41,971 nt of DNA from Candidatus Methanomethylicus mesodigestus (GTDB lineage Archaea > Thermoproteota > Methanomethylicia > Methanomethylicales > Methanomethylicaceae). The translations under genes and the position numbers were made by a program. Each line of letters opens with the position of its first letter. The first letter of the stretch is position 1. Positions 1 to 9,340 of this stretch are shown piece after piece. The stretch spans positions 11,321-53,291 of the forward strand of contig MAGS01000088.1 in assembly GCA_001717005.1 (NCBI GenBank), given 5' to 3'. The notes beneath the pieces were generated by a model. The model worked only from the letters and a program-made list of their open reading frames with translations, was not told where the DNA came from and searched no databases.

Positions 1-64
1 ACATCCGCCGGGTCATCTTAACGTTATTATACTATATTGACGATAATTCCCTCAGGTGCGTCTC

Positions 65-1123
65 ATGAAAGCGCTCGTCCTAAGCGGCGGCAAGGGCACA
101 CGCCTGCGCCCGCTCACGTTCACGCTGGCGAAGCAGCTCATCCCCGTCGCGAACCGCCCCATCCTCGGGTACGTCCTCGACCAGGTCAGGGATGCGGGGA
201 TCGCAGAAGTCGGCGTCATAATCGCCCAGGAGACCGGCAATTACGTGAAGGATTACGTGAAGGACGGCTCCGACTGGAGGATGCGCGTCGATTACATACT
301 GCAAGAGCCGCTCGGCCTTGCCCACGCAGTGAAGCAGGCGCGCCCATTCCTGGGCGGCTCGCCGTTCGTCATGTGCCTCGGGGACAACCTGCAGGGCAGG
401 GGCATATCCAACCTCGTCAGGCGCTTCGAGGAGGAGAAGCTCGACTGCCTCATCCTCCTGAAGGAGGTTCCCGACCCGCAGCGATTCGGCATCGCGGTCC
501 TCGACTCCGGCGGCCGTGTCACCAAGCTCGTCGAGAAGCCGAAGGAGCCGCCGACGAACCTCGCGGTCGTGGGGACCTACCTCTTCTCCCCGAAGGTCCA
601 CCTGGCCGTGGACCGGATAAAGCCCTCGTGGCGCAACGAGCTCGAGATCACCGACGCGATACAGGAGATGATCAACATGGGCTTCAGGGTCAAGGCAGAG
701 GTCCTCGACTCTTGGTGGCTCGACACGGGCAAGAAGGACGACATCCTCACCGCCAACCAGATAGTCCTCGACGAGTACGTGAGGAGGGACGTCAGGGGCA
801 ATGTCGAGGAGAGCACGGTCGAGGGGCGCGTCATCGTCAGCGAGGGCGCCTCCGTGAAGGGGAGCCGGGTCAGGGGGCCGTGCGTGATAGGGCGCGCCGC
901 ATCCATCGAGGGCTCGTTCATCGGGCCGTACACAAGCATAGGCGACTCTGCCCAGGTCGTAAACTCCGCCATAGAGAACTCGATCCTCATGGCCGGCGCC
1001 TCCGTGAAGGACGTCGAGCGCATGGAGGACAGCCTCCTCGGGAGGAGCGCGAGGGTCTCGAAGAACGGCAGGTCCCACTCTGTGAAGGCGAACGTGGGCG
1101 ACTTCTCCGAGATCGAGGTCTGA
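65..1123 (+). CDS. rfbA: Glucose-1-phosphate thymidylyltransferase, long form with C-terminal left-handed beta-helix
   Basis: MKALVLSGGKGTRLRPLTFTLAKQLIPVANRPIL nucleotidyltransferase signature; hexapeptide-like C-terminus; next to rfbC/B/D. ATG at 65 preferred over GTG at 56. Confidence 0.93.
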   Translation: MKALVLSGGKGTRLRPLTFTLAKQLIPVANRPILGYVLDQVRDAGIAEVGVIIAQETGNYVKDYVKDGSDWRMRVDYILQEPLGLAHAVKQARPFLGGSPFVMCLGDNLQGRGISNLVRRFEEEKLDCLILLKEVPDPQRFGIAVLDSGGRVTKLVEKPKEPPTNLAVVGTYLFSPKVHLAVDRIKPSWRNELEITDAIQEMINMGFRVKAEVLDSWWLDTGKKDDILTANQIVLDEYVRRDVRGNVEESTVEGRVIVSEGASVKGSRVRGPCVIGRAASIEGSFIGPYTSIGDSAQVVNSAIENSILMAGASVKDVERMEDSLLGRSARVSKNGRSHSVKANVGDFSEIEV

Positions 1124-1172
1124 CCGCTTGTCTTAAATCGGCTGGAACCGAGTATTGTAACGGTCGTTCAAG

Positions 1173-1673
1173 ATGCTACCAGGAATCGCGCTCAGGCAGC
1201 TCAAGAGGTTCCCGGACGACAGGGGGATCTTCACTGAGATACTGCGTTCAGACTGGGACGACGTCGTCAAGGACGAGGTCAGGCAGGCGAACTACTCCGT
1301 CTCGCACCCCGGCGTCGTCAGGGCATGGCACAGGCACGAGAGGGGGCAGGTAGACCTCTTCCTCTGCGTCAGGGGGTCGGTCAAGATCTGCGCATACGAC
1401 GACGCATCCGGGGAGCTGGACGAGGTCGTCTCCTCAGGTGACTCGCTCCAGCTGGTCAGGATCCCGGGCAGCTTCTGGCACGGCTTCAGCGTCGTGGGGC
1501 CCGCGCCCGCCCACCTCATATACTTCACCAACAGGCTCTACGACGCGAAGAGGCCCGACGAGCTGCGGCGCCCGTGGGACGACCCGTCGGTCGTGCCGAA
1601 GTCCATCAACGGCAGGAAGGATGACCCGCGCTGCGGCAAGCCGTGGGACTGGCTCTACATTCCGTTCAGGTAG
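1173..1673 (+). CDS. rfbC: dTDP-4-dehydrorhamnose 3,5-epimerase family (cupin)
   Basis: FPDDRGIFTEILR...QANYSVSHPGVVRAWHRHERGQVDLFLCVRG; RmlC-like motifs and context. Confidence 0.9.
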   Translation: MLPGIALRQLKRFPDDRGIFTEILRSDWDDVVKDEVRQANYSVSHPGVVRAWHRHERGQVDLFLCVRGSVKICAYDDASGELDEVVSSGDSLQLVRIPGSFWHGFSVVGPAPAHLIYFTNRLYDAKRPDELRRPWDDPSVVPKSINGRKDDPRCGKPWDWLYIPFR

Positions 1674-1691
1674 CGCAGATGGTGGGCAGCA

Positions 1692-2687
1692 ATGCACATA
1701 CTCGTCACCGGCGGCCTCGGCTTCATAGGGAGCAACTTCATACGCCTGATGCTTGACAGCGGCTACTCCGTCACCAACCTCGACAACCTCTCATACGGCT
1801 CGAGCATAGACAGCCTGAGGGGGGTCGAGCCAAACCCCAAGTACCGCCTCTTCAGGGGGGACATATGCGACGCCCCCCTCGTCGAGGGGCTCGTAAAGGA
1901 GGTCTCCTGCATCGTCAACTTCGCGGCCCAGACCCATGTCGACAGGTCCATCTCGGACCCCATGAGCTTCTACAGGACGAACGTCGGCGGCGTGGTCACC
2001 CTGCTGGAGGCGGTGAGGAAGTCAGGGCGCGATGTCAGGCTCGTCCAGATAGGGACGGACGAGAGCTACGGGGACACCGCCAAGGGCTCCTTCAGGGAGG
2101 CCGACAGGCTCAGCCCGTCATCGCCGTACTCCGCATCCAAGGCGTCGGCGGACCTCTACGCCCTCTCCTACCGGCGGACCTACGGCATCGACGCGGTGGT
2201 GACCCGGTGCACCAACAACTTCGGCCCGTTCCAGTCGCCGGAGAAGCTCATACCGAAGACCATAATCCGCGCGGAGAAGGGGCTCAAGGTCCCCGTCTAC
2301 GGCACCGGCAGCAACGTGCGGGACTGGATATACGTCGAGGACCACTGCAGGGCGGTCAAGGCCGTCATGGAGTCCGGAAGCCCGGGGGAGATCTACAACA
2401 TCTCCGCCGAGAGCGAGCTGGACAACCTCACCGTGATCAGGAAGGTCCTGCGGATGATGTCCCTCCCGGAGACTCTCATCGAGTTCGTCGAGGACAGGCC
2501 GGGCCACGACGTCAGGTACAGCCTCGACTCGGGCAAGCTGAGGGCGGATCTGGGCTGGAGGCCGCTCCATTCTTTCGACGATGCCCTCTCGAGCACGGTC
2601 GGCTGGTACCTCGGCAACGAGTGGTGGTGGGGGCCGCTTGCCGACGAGAGGACACTCTCGCCCGCCCCGTGGAAGCTCAAGTGGTAG
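1692..2687 (+). CDS. rfbB: dTDP-glucose 4,6-dehydratase
   Basis: ILVTGGLGFIGSNFIRLML Rossmann motif, YSASKAS catalytic YxxxK, AAQTHVDRSI. Confidence 0.95.
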   Translation: MHILVTGGLGFIGSNFIRLMLDSGYSVTNLDNLSYGSSIDSLRGVEPNPKYRLFRGDICDAPLVEGLVKEVSCIVNFAAQTHVDRSISDPMSFYRTNVGGVVTLLEAVRKSGRDVRLVQIGTDESYGDTAKGSFREADRLSPSSPYSASKASADLYALSYRRTYGIDAVVTRCTNNFGPFQSPEKLIPKTIIRAEKGLKVPVYGTGSNVRDWIYVEDHCRAVKAVMESGSPGEIYNISAESELDNLTVIRKVLRMMSLPETLIEFVEDRPGHDVRYSLDSGKLRADLGWRPLHSFDDALSSTVGWYLGNEWWWGPLADERTLSPAPWKLKW

Positions 2688-2871
2688 TGCGGCGGGATGC
2701 TGGATAAGGGGACCGGGCGGCGGCTTGGGCGGGGAGGGCGCGCCGTGCGCCCGCCGGACCAGAACTGGCTCCCGCACTAAGTTTAAAGAGGCGTCCCACT
2801 TTATTTATCATGGCGGCGCGCCATCGGCACCTACGCCATCCGGGCGCGGCCCGCTGTGGAAGGAATGAAAG

Positions 2872-3795
2872 ATGCGCGTTCTAATAACCGGCGCAAACGG
2901 CCTCCTTGGCTCGAAGCTCTCGGAGATCTACTCGCGGAGGGGGCACGTCGTCTACGCCGGATTCACGTCCGTCCCGCCTGCCATCGGAAAGCCGGTCCAG
3001 ATGGACGTCACCGACAAGGTCACGGTAAGGGAGGGCTTCGAGAACTGCAGCCCAGACATAGTCTACCACTGCGCAGCCGTCACGAACGTGGACGCCTGCG
3101 AGGCGGACCCGAACCTCGCCAACGAGGTCAACGTCGAGGGGACCCGCTACATCGTCCACGAGGCCAAGCGCGTAGGCTGCCAGGTCATCTACATCTCCAC
3201 CGACTACGTCTTCGACGGGCAGCAGGGGTGCTACCGTGAGGAGGACGCGCCGAACCCGATCAACGTCTACGGGAAGACCAAGCTCGAGGCTGAGCGCGTC
3301 GTGCTGGCCTCAGGCCGGCCCTCCGTGATAGCGAGGACGAGTGTCATCTTCGGGGCGTCCCCGTCCAGCGGCAAGCAGAACTTCGCCCTCTGGGTGATGG
3401 ACAGCCTCCGCAGGGGCGAGCGCGTGCAGGCACTGACCGACATGTACGCCTGCCCCACCTACAACCAGAACCTCGCCGAGATGCTGATCGAGACCGCCGA
3501 GAGGGGGTTTGCCGGCATCTGCCACCTCTGCGGGGCCACTCGCGTCTCCCGCTACGACTTCGCCGTTGCGATAGCCGAGACCTTCGGGCTCGACAGGTCG
3601 ATGGTCCAGCCCGCGGTATCCGCCGACATCGGGCCCAAGATGAAGGCCAAGCGCCCGCCGGACTCCTCGCTCGACAACTCCAAGTCCCTCCGCATGCTGA
3701 GGACGCGGCCCATGGGGCTGGATGATGCCCTCGCCGCCATGAAGGCCGAGATGGACGCCAACCCGCTGATACGGCCGAGGGAGACCCCGGAGTAG
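2872..3795 (+). CDS. rfbD: dTDP-4-dehydrorhamnose reductase
   Basis: MRVLITGANGLLGSKL; STDYVFDG; YGKTKLEAE. Confidence 0.93.
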   Translation: MRVLITGANGLLGSKLSEIYSRRGHVVYAGFTSVPPAIGKPVQMDVTDKVTVREGFENCSPDIVYHCAAVTNVDACEADPNLANEVNVEGTRYIVHEAKRVGCQVIYISTDYVFDGQQGCYREEDAPNPINVYGKTKLEAERVVLASGRPSVIARTSVIFGASPSSGKQNFALWVMDSLRRGERVQALTDMYACPTYNQNLAEMLIETAERGFAGICHLCGATRVSRYDFAVAIAETFGLDRSMVQPAVSADIGPKMKAKRPPDSSLDNSKSLRMLRTRPMGLDDALAAMKAEMDANPLIRPRETPE

Positions 3796-3854
3796 CGCGC
3801 CGTCCTGGGCAGCGGCATCCGAAAACCCTTTTAAGCCCCATTTCGACATAGCAG

Positions 3855-3950
3855 ATGGCGTTGGGGCAAGACATAATGAATTTCCGCATTGGCAGCAAGC
3901 ACATCGAACTCCACCCGAGCCGCTCGCCCGCAAAGAAGCGCAGGGCATAA
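3855..3950 (+). CDS. Candidate small ORF, 31 aa (MALGQDIMNFRIGSKHIELHPSRSPAKKRRA)
   Basis: ATG about 23 nt downstream of a TATA-like CCTTTTAAG element in an otherwise unexplained 360-bp gap; possible leaderless start. No homology recognised. Confidence 0.25.
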   Translation: MALGQDIMNFRIGSKHIELHPSRSPAKKRRA

Positions 3951-4155
3951 CACGCGACCGTCGCGCCAAGTGCCTTCAGAACCCTCAGTGGCTATGAGAG
4001 AGCGCCAGCGTCTGCCCTCCATCCGTTCCCATTCTTCTCCGTCAAACATAAATCGCACATAAGGCAATCCTATTTAACATCGGTTCGGCAGTCCGGCGGT
4101 GCGGGCGCGCAACACCCGCAGGCGCGGGGCCGGGCCGCACGCAGGGTGCAACCAA

Positions 4156-7100
4156 ATGTCACTATTCAAGAAGGTCAGCCAGGACGTCAACCTGCCTGAG
4201 CTGGAGGAGCGTATGCTCAGGCTCTGGGAGGAGACGGATGCGTTCAACGTGCGCAGGAGGATGAACAGGGGCAGGGAGAAGTGGTCGTTCCTGGACGGGC
4301 CGATAACCGCCAACAACCCGATGGGCGTGCACCACGCATGGGGCAGGACATACAAGGACCTCTTCCAGAGGTTCCACGCCATGATGGGCTGCGACATCAG
4401 GTACCAGAACGGCTTCGACTGCCAAGGGCTCTGGGTCGAGGTCGAGGTGGAGAAGGCCCTCGGGTTCAAGTCGAAGCAGGACATCGAGAAGTACGGCGTA
4501 TCGGAGTTCATAAAGAACTGCAAGCAGAGGGTGCTGAGGTACGCCGCCAAGCAGACCGAGCAGTCCATCCGGCTCGGCTACTGGATGGAGTGGAACGACC
4601 CGGCCAAGCTGAGGGCGCTGGCCGATGCGCTCGACAGGCCCGAGGCGGCGGTGGAATACGCCGGCGAGGCGGGAGGCAAGGTCACCGGCACGCCGGAGCA
4701 GGTCATAGGCCAGCTCGGCTCCCTCAAGCTCGGCGGCTCATACTTCACAATGGCCGACACCAACAACTACGGGATATGGGCGGTCATCAAGAAGTGCCAC
4801 GAGAGGGGCCTCGTCTACAAGGGCATCGACGTCATGCCTTGGTGCCCGCGCTGCTCCACCGCCCTCTCGGAGCACGAGATCGCGACGGAGGGTTACAGGG
4901 AGGTTGCCCACACCTCCATGACGGTCAGGATGCCGATCCGCGAGCGCCCCGGCGAGAGCCTCCTGGTGTGGACGACCACCCCGTGGACGCTGACATCCAA
5001 CGTGGCGGTGGCGGTCAACCCCAACATGACGTACGTGAAGGTCAGGCAGGGCGGCAGCGTCTACTATGCCGCCAAGGCGGCCGCGCAGAGGCTCTTCGGG
5101 AAGGATTACGAGGTCCTGGGCGAGGTCCTGGGGGGCGAGCTCGAGGGGCTCACATACGACGGCCCGTTCGACGAGCTCCCCGCCGTCGCCGCATCCGGGG
5201 CGCCGAAGCGTCACAGGGTCATACCCTGGGCGGAGGTCAGCGAGGAGGAGGGCACCGGGATGGTCCACATCGCGCCCGGCTGCGGCAAGGAGGACCACGA
5301 GCTCGGCAAGGAGTTCTCGCTTCCCGCCCTCTCGCCCATCAACGAGTTCGGCGAGTTCATCGGGGGCTTCGGCCCGTTCACCGGCACCCACGTCTACAGC
5401 TCCGTCGAGCCCGTCAAGGCCGCCCTCAAGGTTAAGGGCATCCTCTTCAAGGCGGAGAAGTACCGGCACAGGTACCCCTTCTGCTGGCGGTGCTCCAACG
5501 AGCTCGTCTTCAGGCTCGTCGACGAGTGGTTCATATCCATGGGGGAGCGGCGCCTCACCGGCGGCGACCCTTCTGAGGAGCCGGAGGACGCGGGCGCCAT
5601 GGGCGCGCAGGAGGCGCCGAGCCTCAGGGAGCAGATCAGCGGGGTCACGCGCCAGGTCACTTGGGTCCCTGCCTTCGGCCTCTCCCAGGAGCTTGACTGG
5701 CTCCAGAACATGAGCGACTGGATGATATCGAAGAAGAGGTACTGGGGCCTCGCGCTCCCCATATGGGCATGCCGGTCCTGCGGCTCCTTCGACGTCATCG
5801 GCAGCAGGGAGGAGCTCAAGTCCAGGGCGAGCAGCGGGTGGGACGCCTTCGAGGGCCACTCGCCCCACAAGCCTTGGATAGACATGGTCAAGATCAGGTG
5901 CCCCAAGTGCGGCGCCGAGATGTCCAGGGTCCCTGACGTCGGCAACCCGTGGCTCGACGCGGGCATAGTCGCCTACTCCACGGCCGGCTACTTCGAGGAC
6001 AGGAAGTACTGGTCCGAGTGGATACCTGCGGACCTCATCTGCGAGTCCCTGCCGGGCCAGTTCCGCAACTGGTTCTACTCGCTCCTCACGATGAGCACGA
6101 TCCTGGAGAACAGGCCGCCGACGAGGGCGGTCTTCGGCTTCGGGACGGTCCTGGCGGAGGACGGGCGCGAGATGCACAAGTCGTGGGGCAACGCCATCTG
6201 GTTCGACGACGCCGCCAAGAGCATGGGCGCCGACGTGATGCGTTGGATGTACTGCACGGGCCGCCCCGAGGCGGACATGCTCTTCGGGTACAAGCGCGCA
6301 GAGGAGGTCAAGAAGGAGTTCATCATACCGCTGTGGAACATATACTCCTTCTTCGTCACGTACGCTGAGCTCGACCGCTGGGCCCCGTCCGGCAGGCAGG
6401 CATCCTACACCCAGCTCGACCGCTGGATACTTTCCAAGCTCCAGGTCCTCATCCGCGACGTGACCTCGTGCCTCGAGGCCTTCGATCCGGCCGGCGCCTC
6501 CACGCGCATCGGAAAGTTCGTCGACCTCCTCTCCCAGTGGTACATAAGGCGCTCGAGGAGGCGCTTCTGGAAGAGCGAGTCGGACGGGGACAAGGAGGCG
6601 GCATACTCCACGCTCTACTCCTGCATCACCACCCTGCTGCGCCTGCTCGCGCCGTTCGTCCCGTTCGTCACCGAGGAGATATACCAGAACGTCGTGCGGT
6701 CGATCGACAGCGGCGCCCCCGCCAGCGTCCACCACTGCAGCTGGCCCAAGCCGGACGACTCCCGCATCGACGCGCCGCTCATGGCATCCATGGACGCGGC
6801 GATCCGGGCATGCAGCCTGGGCCACTCCGTCAGGAGCGCATCCGGCGTCAAGGTCCGCCAGCCGTTGGAGAAGGCCATGATCTTCTCGGACGCGAAGCTC
6901 GCCGGGCAGATGGCCCCGCTTGAGGAGCTGATCAAGGAGGAGCTGAACGTCAAGAGGATCGAGTTCGGCATGGACAAGGAGTCGCTAGTCGACTTCAAGA
7001 TCAGGCCCCTGCCGCGCCTGCTTGGCGTGAAGCACGGCAGGGCCCTCCCCAAGATACTGGCGGCGGTCGAATCCATGAGCCAATCCGACCTCGCCGCCCT

Positions 7101-7530
7101 CTTCAGGGCAGGCAGGAGCGTGCAGCTGAACATCGACGGCAAGCGGGTGGAGCTGCTGCCGACCGAGGTCGAGGTCCAGTCCAGGCCGAAGCAGGGGTTC
7201 AGCATGGCGGAGGAGTCCGGGCTCGCCGTGGCGGTCGACGTCAACGTCACGGAGGCGCTGAAGGAGGAGGGCTTCGCCAGGGACATCGTCAGGAGGATAC
7301 AGAACCAGCGCAAGGAGTCCGGCTTCGAGATCTCCGACAGGATCGAGGTCTACTACTCCGCATCGCCGAAGCTCGCGTCGGTCTTCTCCAGGCAGGCTGG
7401 CTACATCGCCGCGGAGACCCTCGCCGCGAAGCTCGACCCGGGTCCGCCCCCGCCAGGCGTCCAGGTGTGCGAGTACGAGATCGAGGGGGAGAAGTTCTCC
7501 GCAGGGCTGGTCCGGCTAACCAAGGCATAG
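4156..7530 (+). CDS. ileS: Isoleucyl-tRNA synthetase with altered HIGH motif (GVHH) and KMSKS loop (MHKSWGN)
   Basis: DGPITANNPMGVHHAWGRTYKDLFQR, editing-domain WTTTPWTLTSN, MHKSWGN. ORF could start at GTG 4099. Confidence 0.92.
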   Translation: MSLFKKVSQDVNLPELEERMLRLWEETDAFNVRRRMNRGREKWSFLDGPITANNPMGVHHAWGRTYKDLFQRFHAMMGCDIRYQNGFDCQGLWVEVEVEKALGFKSKQDIEKYGVSEFIKNCKQRVLRYAAKQTEQSIRLGYWMEWNDPAKLRALADALDRPEAAVEYAGEAGGKVTGTPEQVIGQLGSLKLGGSYFTMADTNNYGIWAVIKKCHERGLVYKGIDVMPWCPRCSTALSEHEIATEGYREVAHTSMTVRMPIRERPGESLLVWTTTPWTLTSNVAVAVNPNMTYVKVRQGGSVYYAAKAAAQRLFGKDYEVLGEVLGGELEGLTYDGPFDELPAVAASGAPKRHRVIPWAEVSEEEGTGMVHIAPGCGKEDHELGKEFSLPALSPINEFGEFIGGFGPFTGTHVYSSVEPVKAALKVKGILFKAEKYRHRYPFCWRCSNELVFRLVDEWFISMGERRLTGGDPSEEPEDAGAMGAQEAPSLREQISGVTRQVTWVPAFGLSQELDWLQNMSDWMISKKRYWGLALPIWACRSCGSFDVIGSREELKSRASSGWDAFEGHSPHKPWIDMVKIRCPKCGAEMSRVPDVGNPWLDAGIVAYSTAGYFEDRKYWSEWIPADLICESLPGQFRNWFYSLLTMSTILENRPPTRAVFGFGTVLAEDGREMHKSWGNAIWFDDAAKSMGADVMRWMYCTGRPEADMLFGYKRAEEVKKEFIIPLWNIYSFFVTYAELDRWAPSGRQASYTQLDRWILSKLQVLIRDVTSCLEAFDPAGASTRIGKFVDLLSQWYIRRSRRRFWKSESDGDKEAAYSTLYSCITTLLRLLAPFVPFVTEEIYQNVVRSIDSGAPASVHHCSWPKPDDSRIDAPLMASMDAAIRACSLGHSVRSASGVKVRQPLEKAMIFSDAKLAGQMAPLEELIKEELNVKRIEFGMDKESLVDFKIRPLPRLLGVKHGRALPKILAAVESMSQSDLAALFRAGRSVQLNIDGKRVELLPTEVEVQSRPKQGFSMAEESGLAVAVDVNVTEALKEEGFARDIVRRIQNQRKESGFEISDRIEVYYSASPKLASVFSRQAGYIAAETLAAKLDPGPPPPGVQVCEYEIEGEKFSAGLVRLTKA

Positions 7531-7665
7531 CCGGGTCCCCTGCGCCTGCGCCCCCCCTTTCCTCTTTTCTCTCCCGCGCTTTCCCTTGCTGACCTTCGAC
7601 CGTGCCCATCCCCAATGCCCCAAAAGGCATACATCTAACCTGCGCAAGAGAGATAACGAGAACTT

Positions 7666-8820
7666 ATGGGTGCCTGGCCCCTGAAGCTCATCAACGCCCT
7701 GATCGCCATCTCCATCTTGGCTGCCGTAGCCGTGGTCGCCGCGATGGCGGTCAGCCTGGTCCTCCTCGCCCCCTCTGTATCGGTCGGCGAGCCGCAGATC
7801 TCCGCCTCCCCGTCGAACGCCTCCATCTCGGTCTCCGTGCCGTTCGTCGCCGCAAACCCCGGCGTCTTCGCGATCAACGGGCCGGCTGTGTGCGTCACCC
7901 TCGAATCGTCGGAGGCGGTCCTCCTCTCGTTCTCATCGGAGCCGATCACGATCCCGCCCGGCTCGCCCAGCCGCAATTACAGCTTCGCGATCAGCGTCAA
8001 CCTCTCTGACCTCCCTGCCGACGAGCTGAGGCGCCTCGTCACGTCGGAAGACACGCTGGTCCTGAAGGCCTCCGCCAGCATCGAGATGTTCCCGCTGGCG
8101 GGCGTAGGCGCATCGGTCGACGCCTCGGCCGAGTGGTCCCCGATAGTCGCCAACCTCACCTTCCTCGCCCCTGAGGTCGAGCCACTCAACCTAACACACG
8201 CCAGGGTGACCCTACCCTTCACCTTCATCAACCCGTCCGATCTAGATGTGCCCGCTGTCATCGAGGGCAACCTGACGAGCACATACGGCGCCTCCGCGCA
8301 CTTCTCTGAGGCGCTGACAATCCAGTCCAACTCGCCGAACTACGGCACGGTCTTGGCTGACATCCCGCTGCCGGCGAACATGACCCCCTACCTCCTCTCC
8401 AACGCGACCCTCGGCTTCAGCGCATCGGCCTCGGTCGCGCTCCTCGGTATCGTCCAGATCCCCTTCAACGCGACCTGTGACCTCGCCTGGGGCGCGCCGC
8501 TGGCAAACCTTACCTTCGGCGACCCTGCTGCCGGCCCGATCAACTCTACCCACTCCCTCATCGCGGTGCCCTTCTCGTTCTTCAACGCCAACGGCATCCT
8601 GACCGCCGAGGGCTCATTCGACGCGGTCCTCCTCCTGCCCAACGGCACCGTCGCGGGCGCCTCAGGCCAGGTGGACTTCCTGGCGCCGCCCCACACAGCC
8701 TTCGAGTCGAACGTGGCATTCGAGATCCCGAACGCCGCCGCCTCGCCGTCCTACACGCTGGTCGCCATCTTCGGGACGCCATACGGCAGCTTCCAGATGG
8801 AGGTGGTAATAGATGGGTAG
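7666..8820 (+). CDS. N-terminally membrane-anchored extracytoplasmic protein with internal beta-sandwich (LEA14/WHy-like) repeats
   Basis: N-terminal hydrophobic helix; repeated ANLTF...P(L/I)N.TH..(V/I)..PF.F.N blocks; many N-x-S/T sequons. Confidence 0.6.
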   Translation: MGAWPLKLINALIAISILAAVAVVAAMAVSLVLLAPSVSVGEPQISASPSNASISVSVPFVAANPGVFAINGPAVCVTLESSEAVLLSFSSEPITIPPGSPSRNYSFAISVNLSDLPADELRRLVTSEDTLVLKASASIEMFPLAGVGASVDASAEWSPIVANLTFLAPEVEPLNLTHARVTLPFTFINPSDLDVPAVIEGNLTSTYGASAHFSEALTIQSNSPNYGTVLADIPLPANMTPYLLSNATLGFSASASVALLGIVQIPFNATCDLAWGAPLANLTFGDPAAGPINSTHSLIAVPFSFFNANGILTAEGSFDAVLLLPNGTVAGASGQVDFLAPPHTAFESNVAFEIPNAAASPSYTLVAIFGTPYGSFQMEVVIDG

Positions 8821-9340
8821 GCACACGATCCTCGGGCTGGAGATATCGACCGGCAGGCTCGCGCTGCGCATCGCCGCCGGGGTCATGCTCGCGGCGGTGC
8901 TGTTCGCCTTCCTCTCCCTCCTGCCCATGGCTGCGCAGGGCATCCTCTCGGAGTTCCTCCCCGAGGAGTTCGGCGCCTTCTACGACGTGATTGCCCCCCT
9001 CATCCACCCCGCCCTCCCATTCACGGGCGCGGCGATCGCCTTCCTCTCCCTCCTGATCGTCGTGCTGAGGGGCTCCGCTGCATACGGGCCAGTGACCGCC
9101 GCCTTCGGGCTGGCGTTCATTGCCCACATCCTGCTGGCATTCAGCTTCGGCACCCCCTCGCTGGCCTTCCCGCCGGAGATGATCACCCAGGCGCTGCAGG
9201 AGGCTCTCAACATGCCGGTCGCCATCGATATCGAGCTGGCCGCCTACGCCGACCTGACGGGCCTCATGCTCGTCTTCATGCTGCCGTTCATCCTGACCGT
9301 GATAAAGGGCGTCATCCTGACCGTCAGTCGCCGTTCCTGA
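8813..9340 (+). CDS. Hypothetical multi-pass membrane protein
   Basis: ATG overlaps the stop of the preceding gene (ATGGGTAG); several hydrophobic segments. Confidence 0.7.
   Translation: MGRHTILGLEISTGRLALRIAAGVMLAAVLFAFLSLLPMAAQGILSEFLPEEFGAFYDVIAPLIHPALPFTGAAIAFLSLLIVVLRGSAAYGPVTAAFGLAFIAHILLAFSFGTPSLAFPPEMITQALQEALNMPVAIDIELAAYADLTGLMLVFMLPFILTVIKGVILTVSRRS

Noticed and set aside
37-1353. 438-aa plus-strand ORF overlapping rfbA/rfbC
   Set aside because: Arg/Gly/His-rich out-of-frame translation; real genes rfbA and rfbC explain the region.
4738-6825. Long 695-aa minus-strand ORF antisense to ileS
   Set aside because: High-GC shadow ORF opposite a well-supported coding gene; no recognisable protein features, Arg/Val/Leu-rich composition typical of antisense frames.
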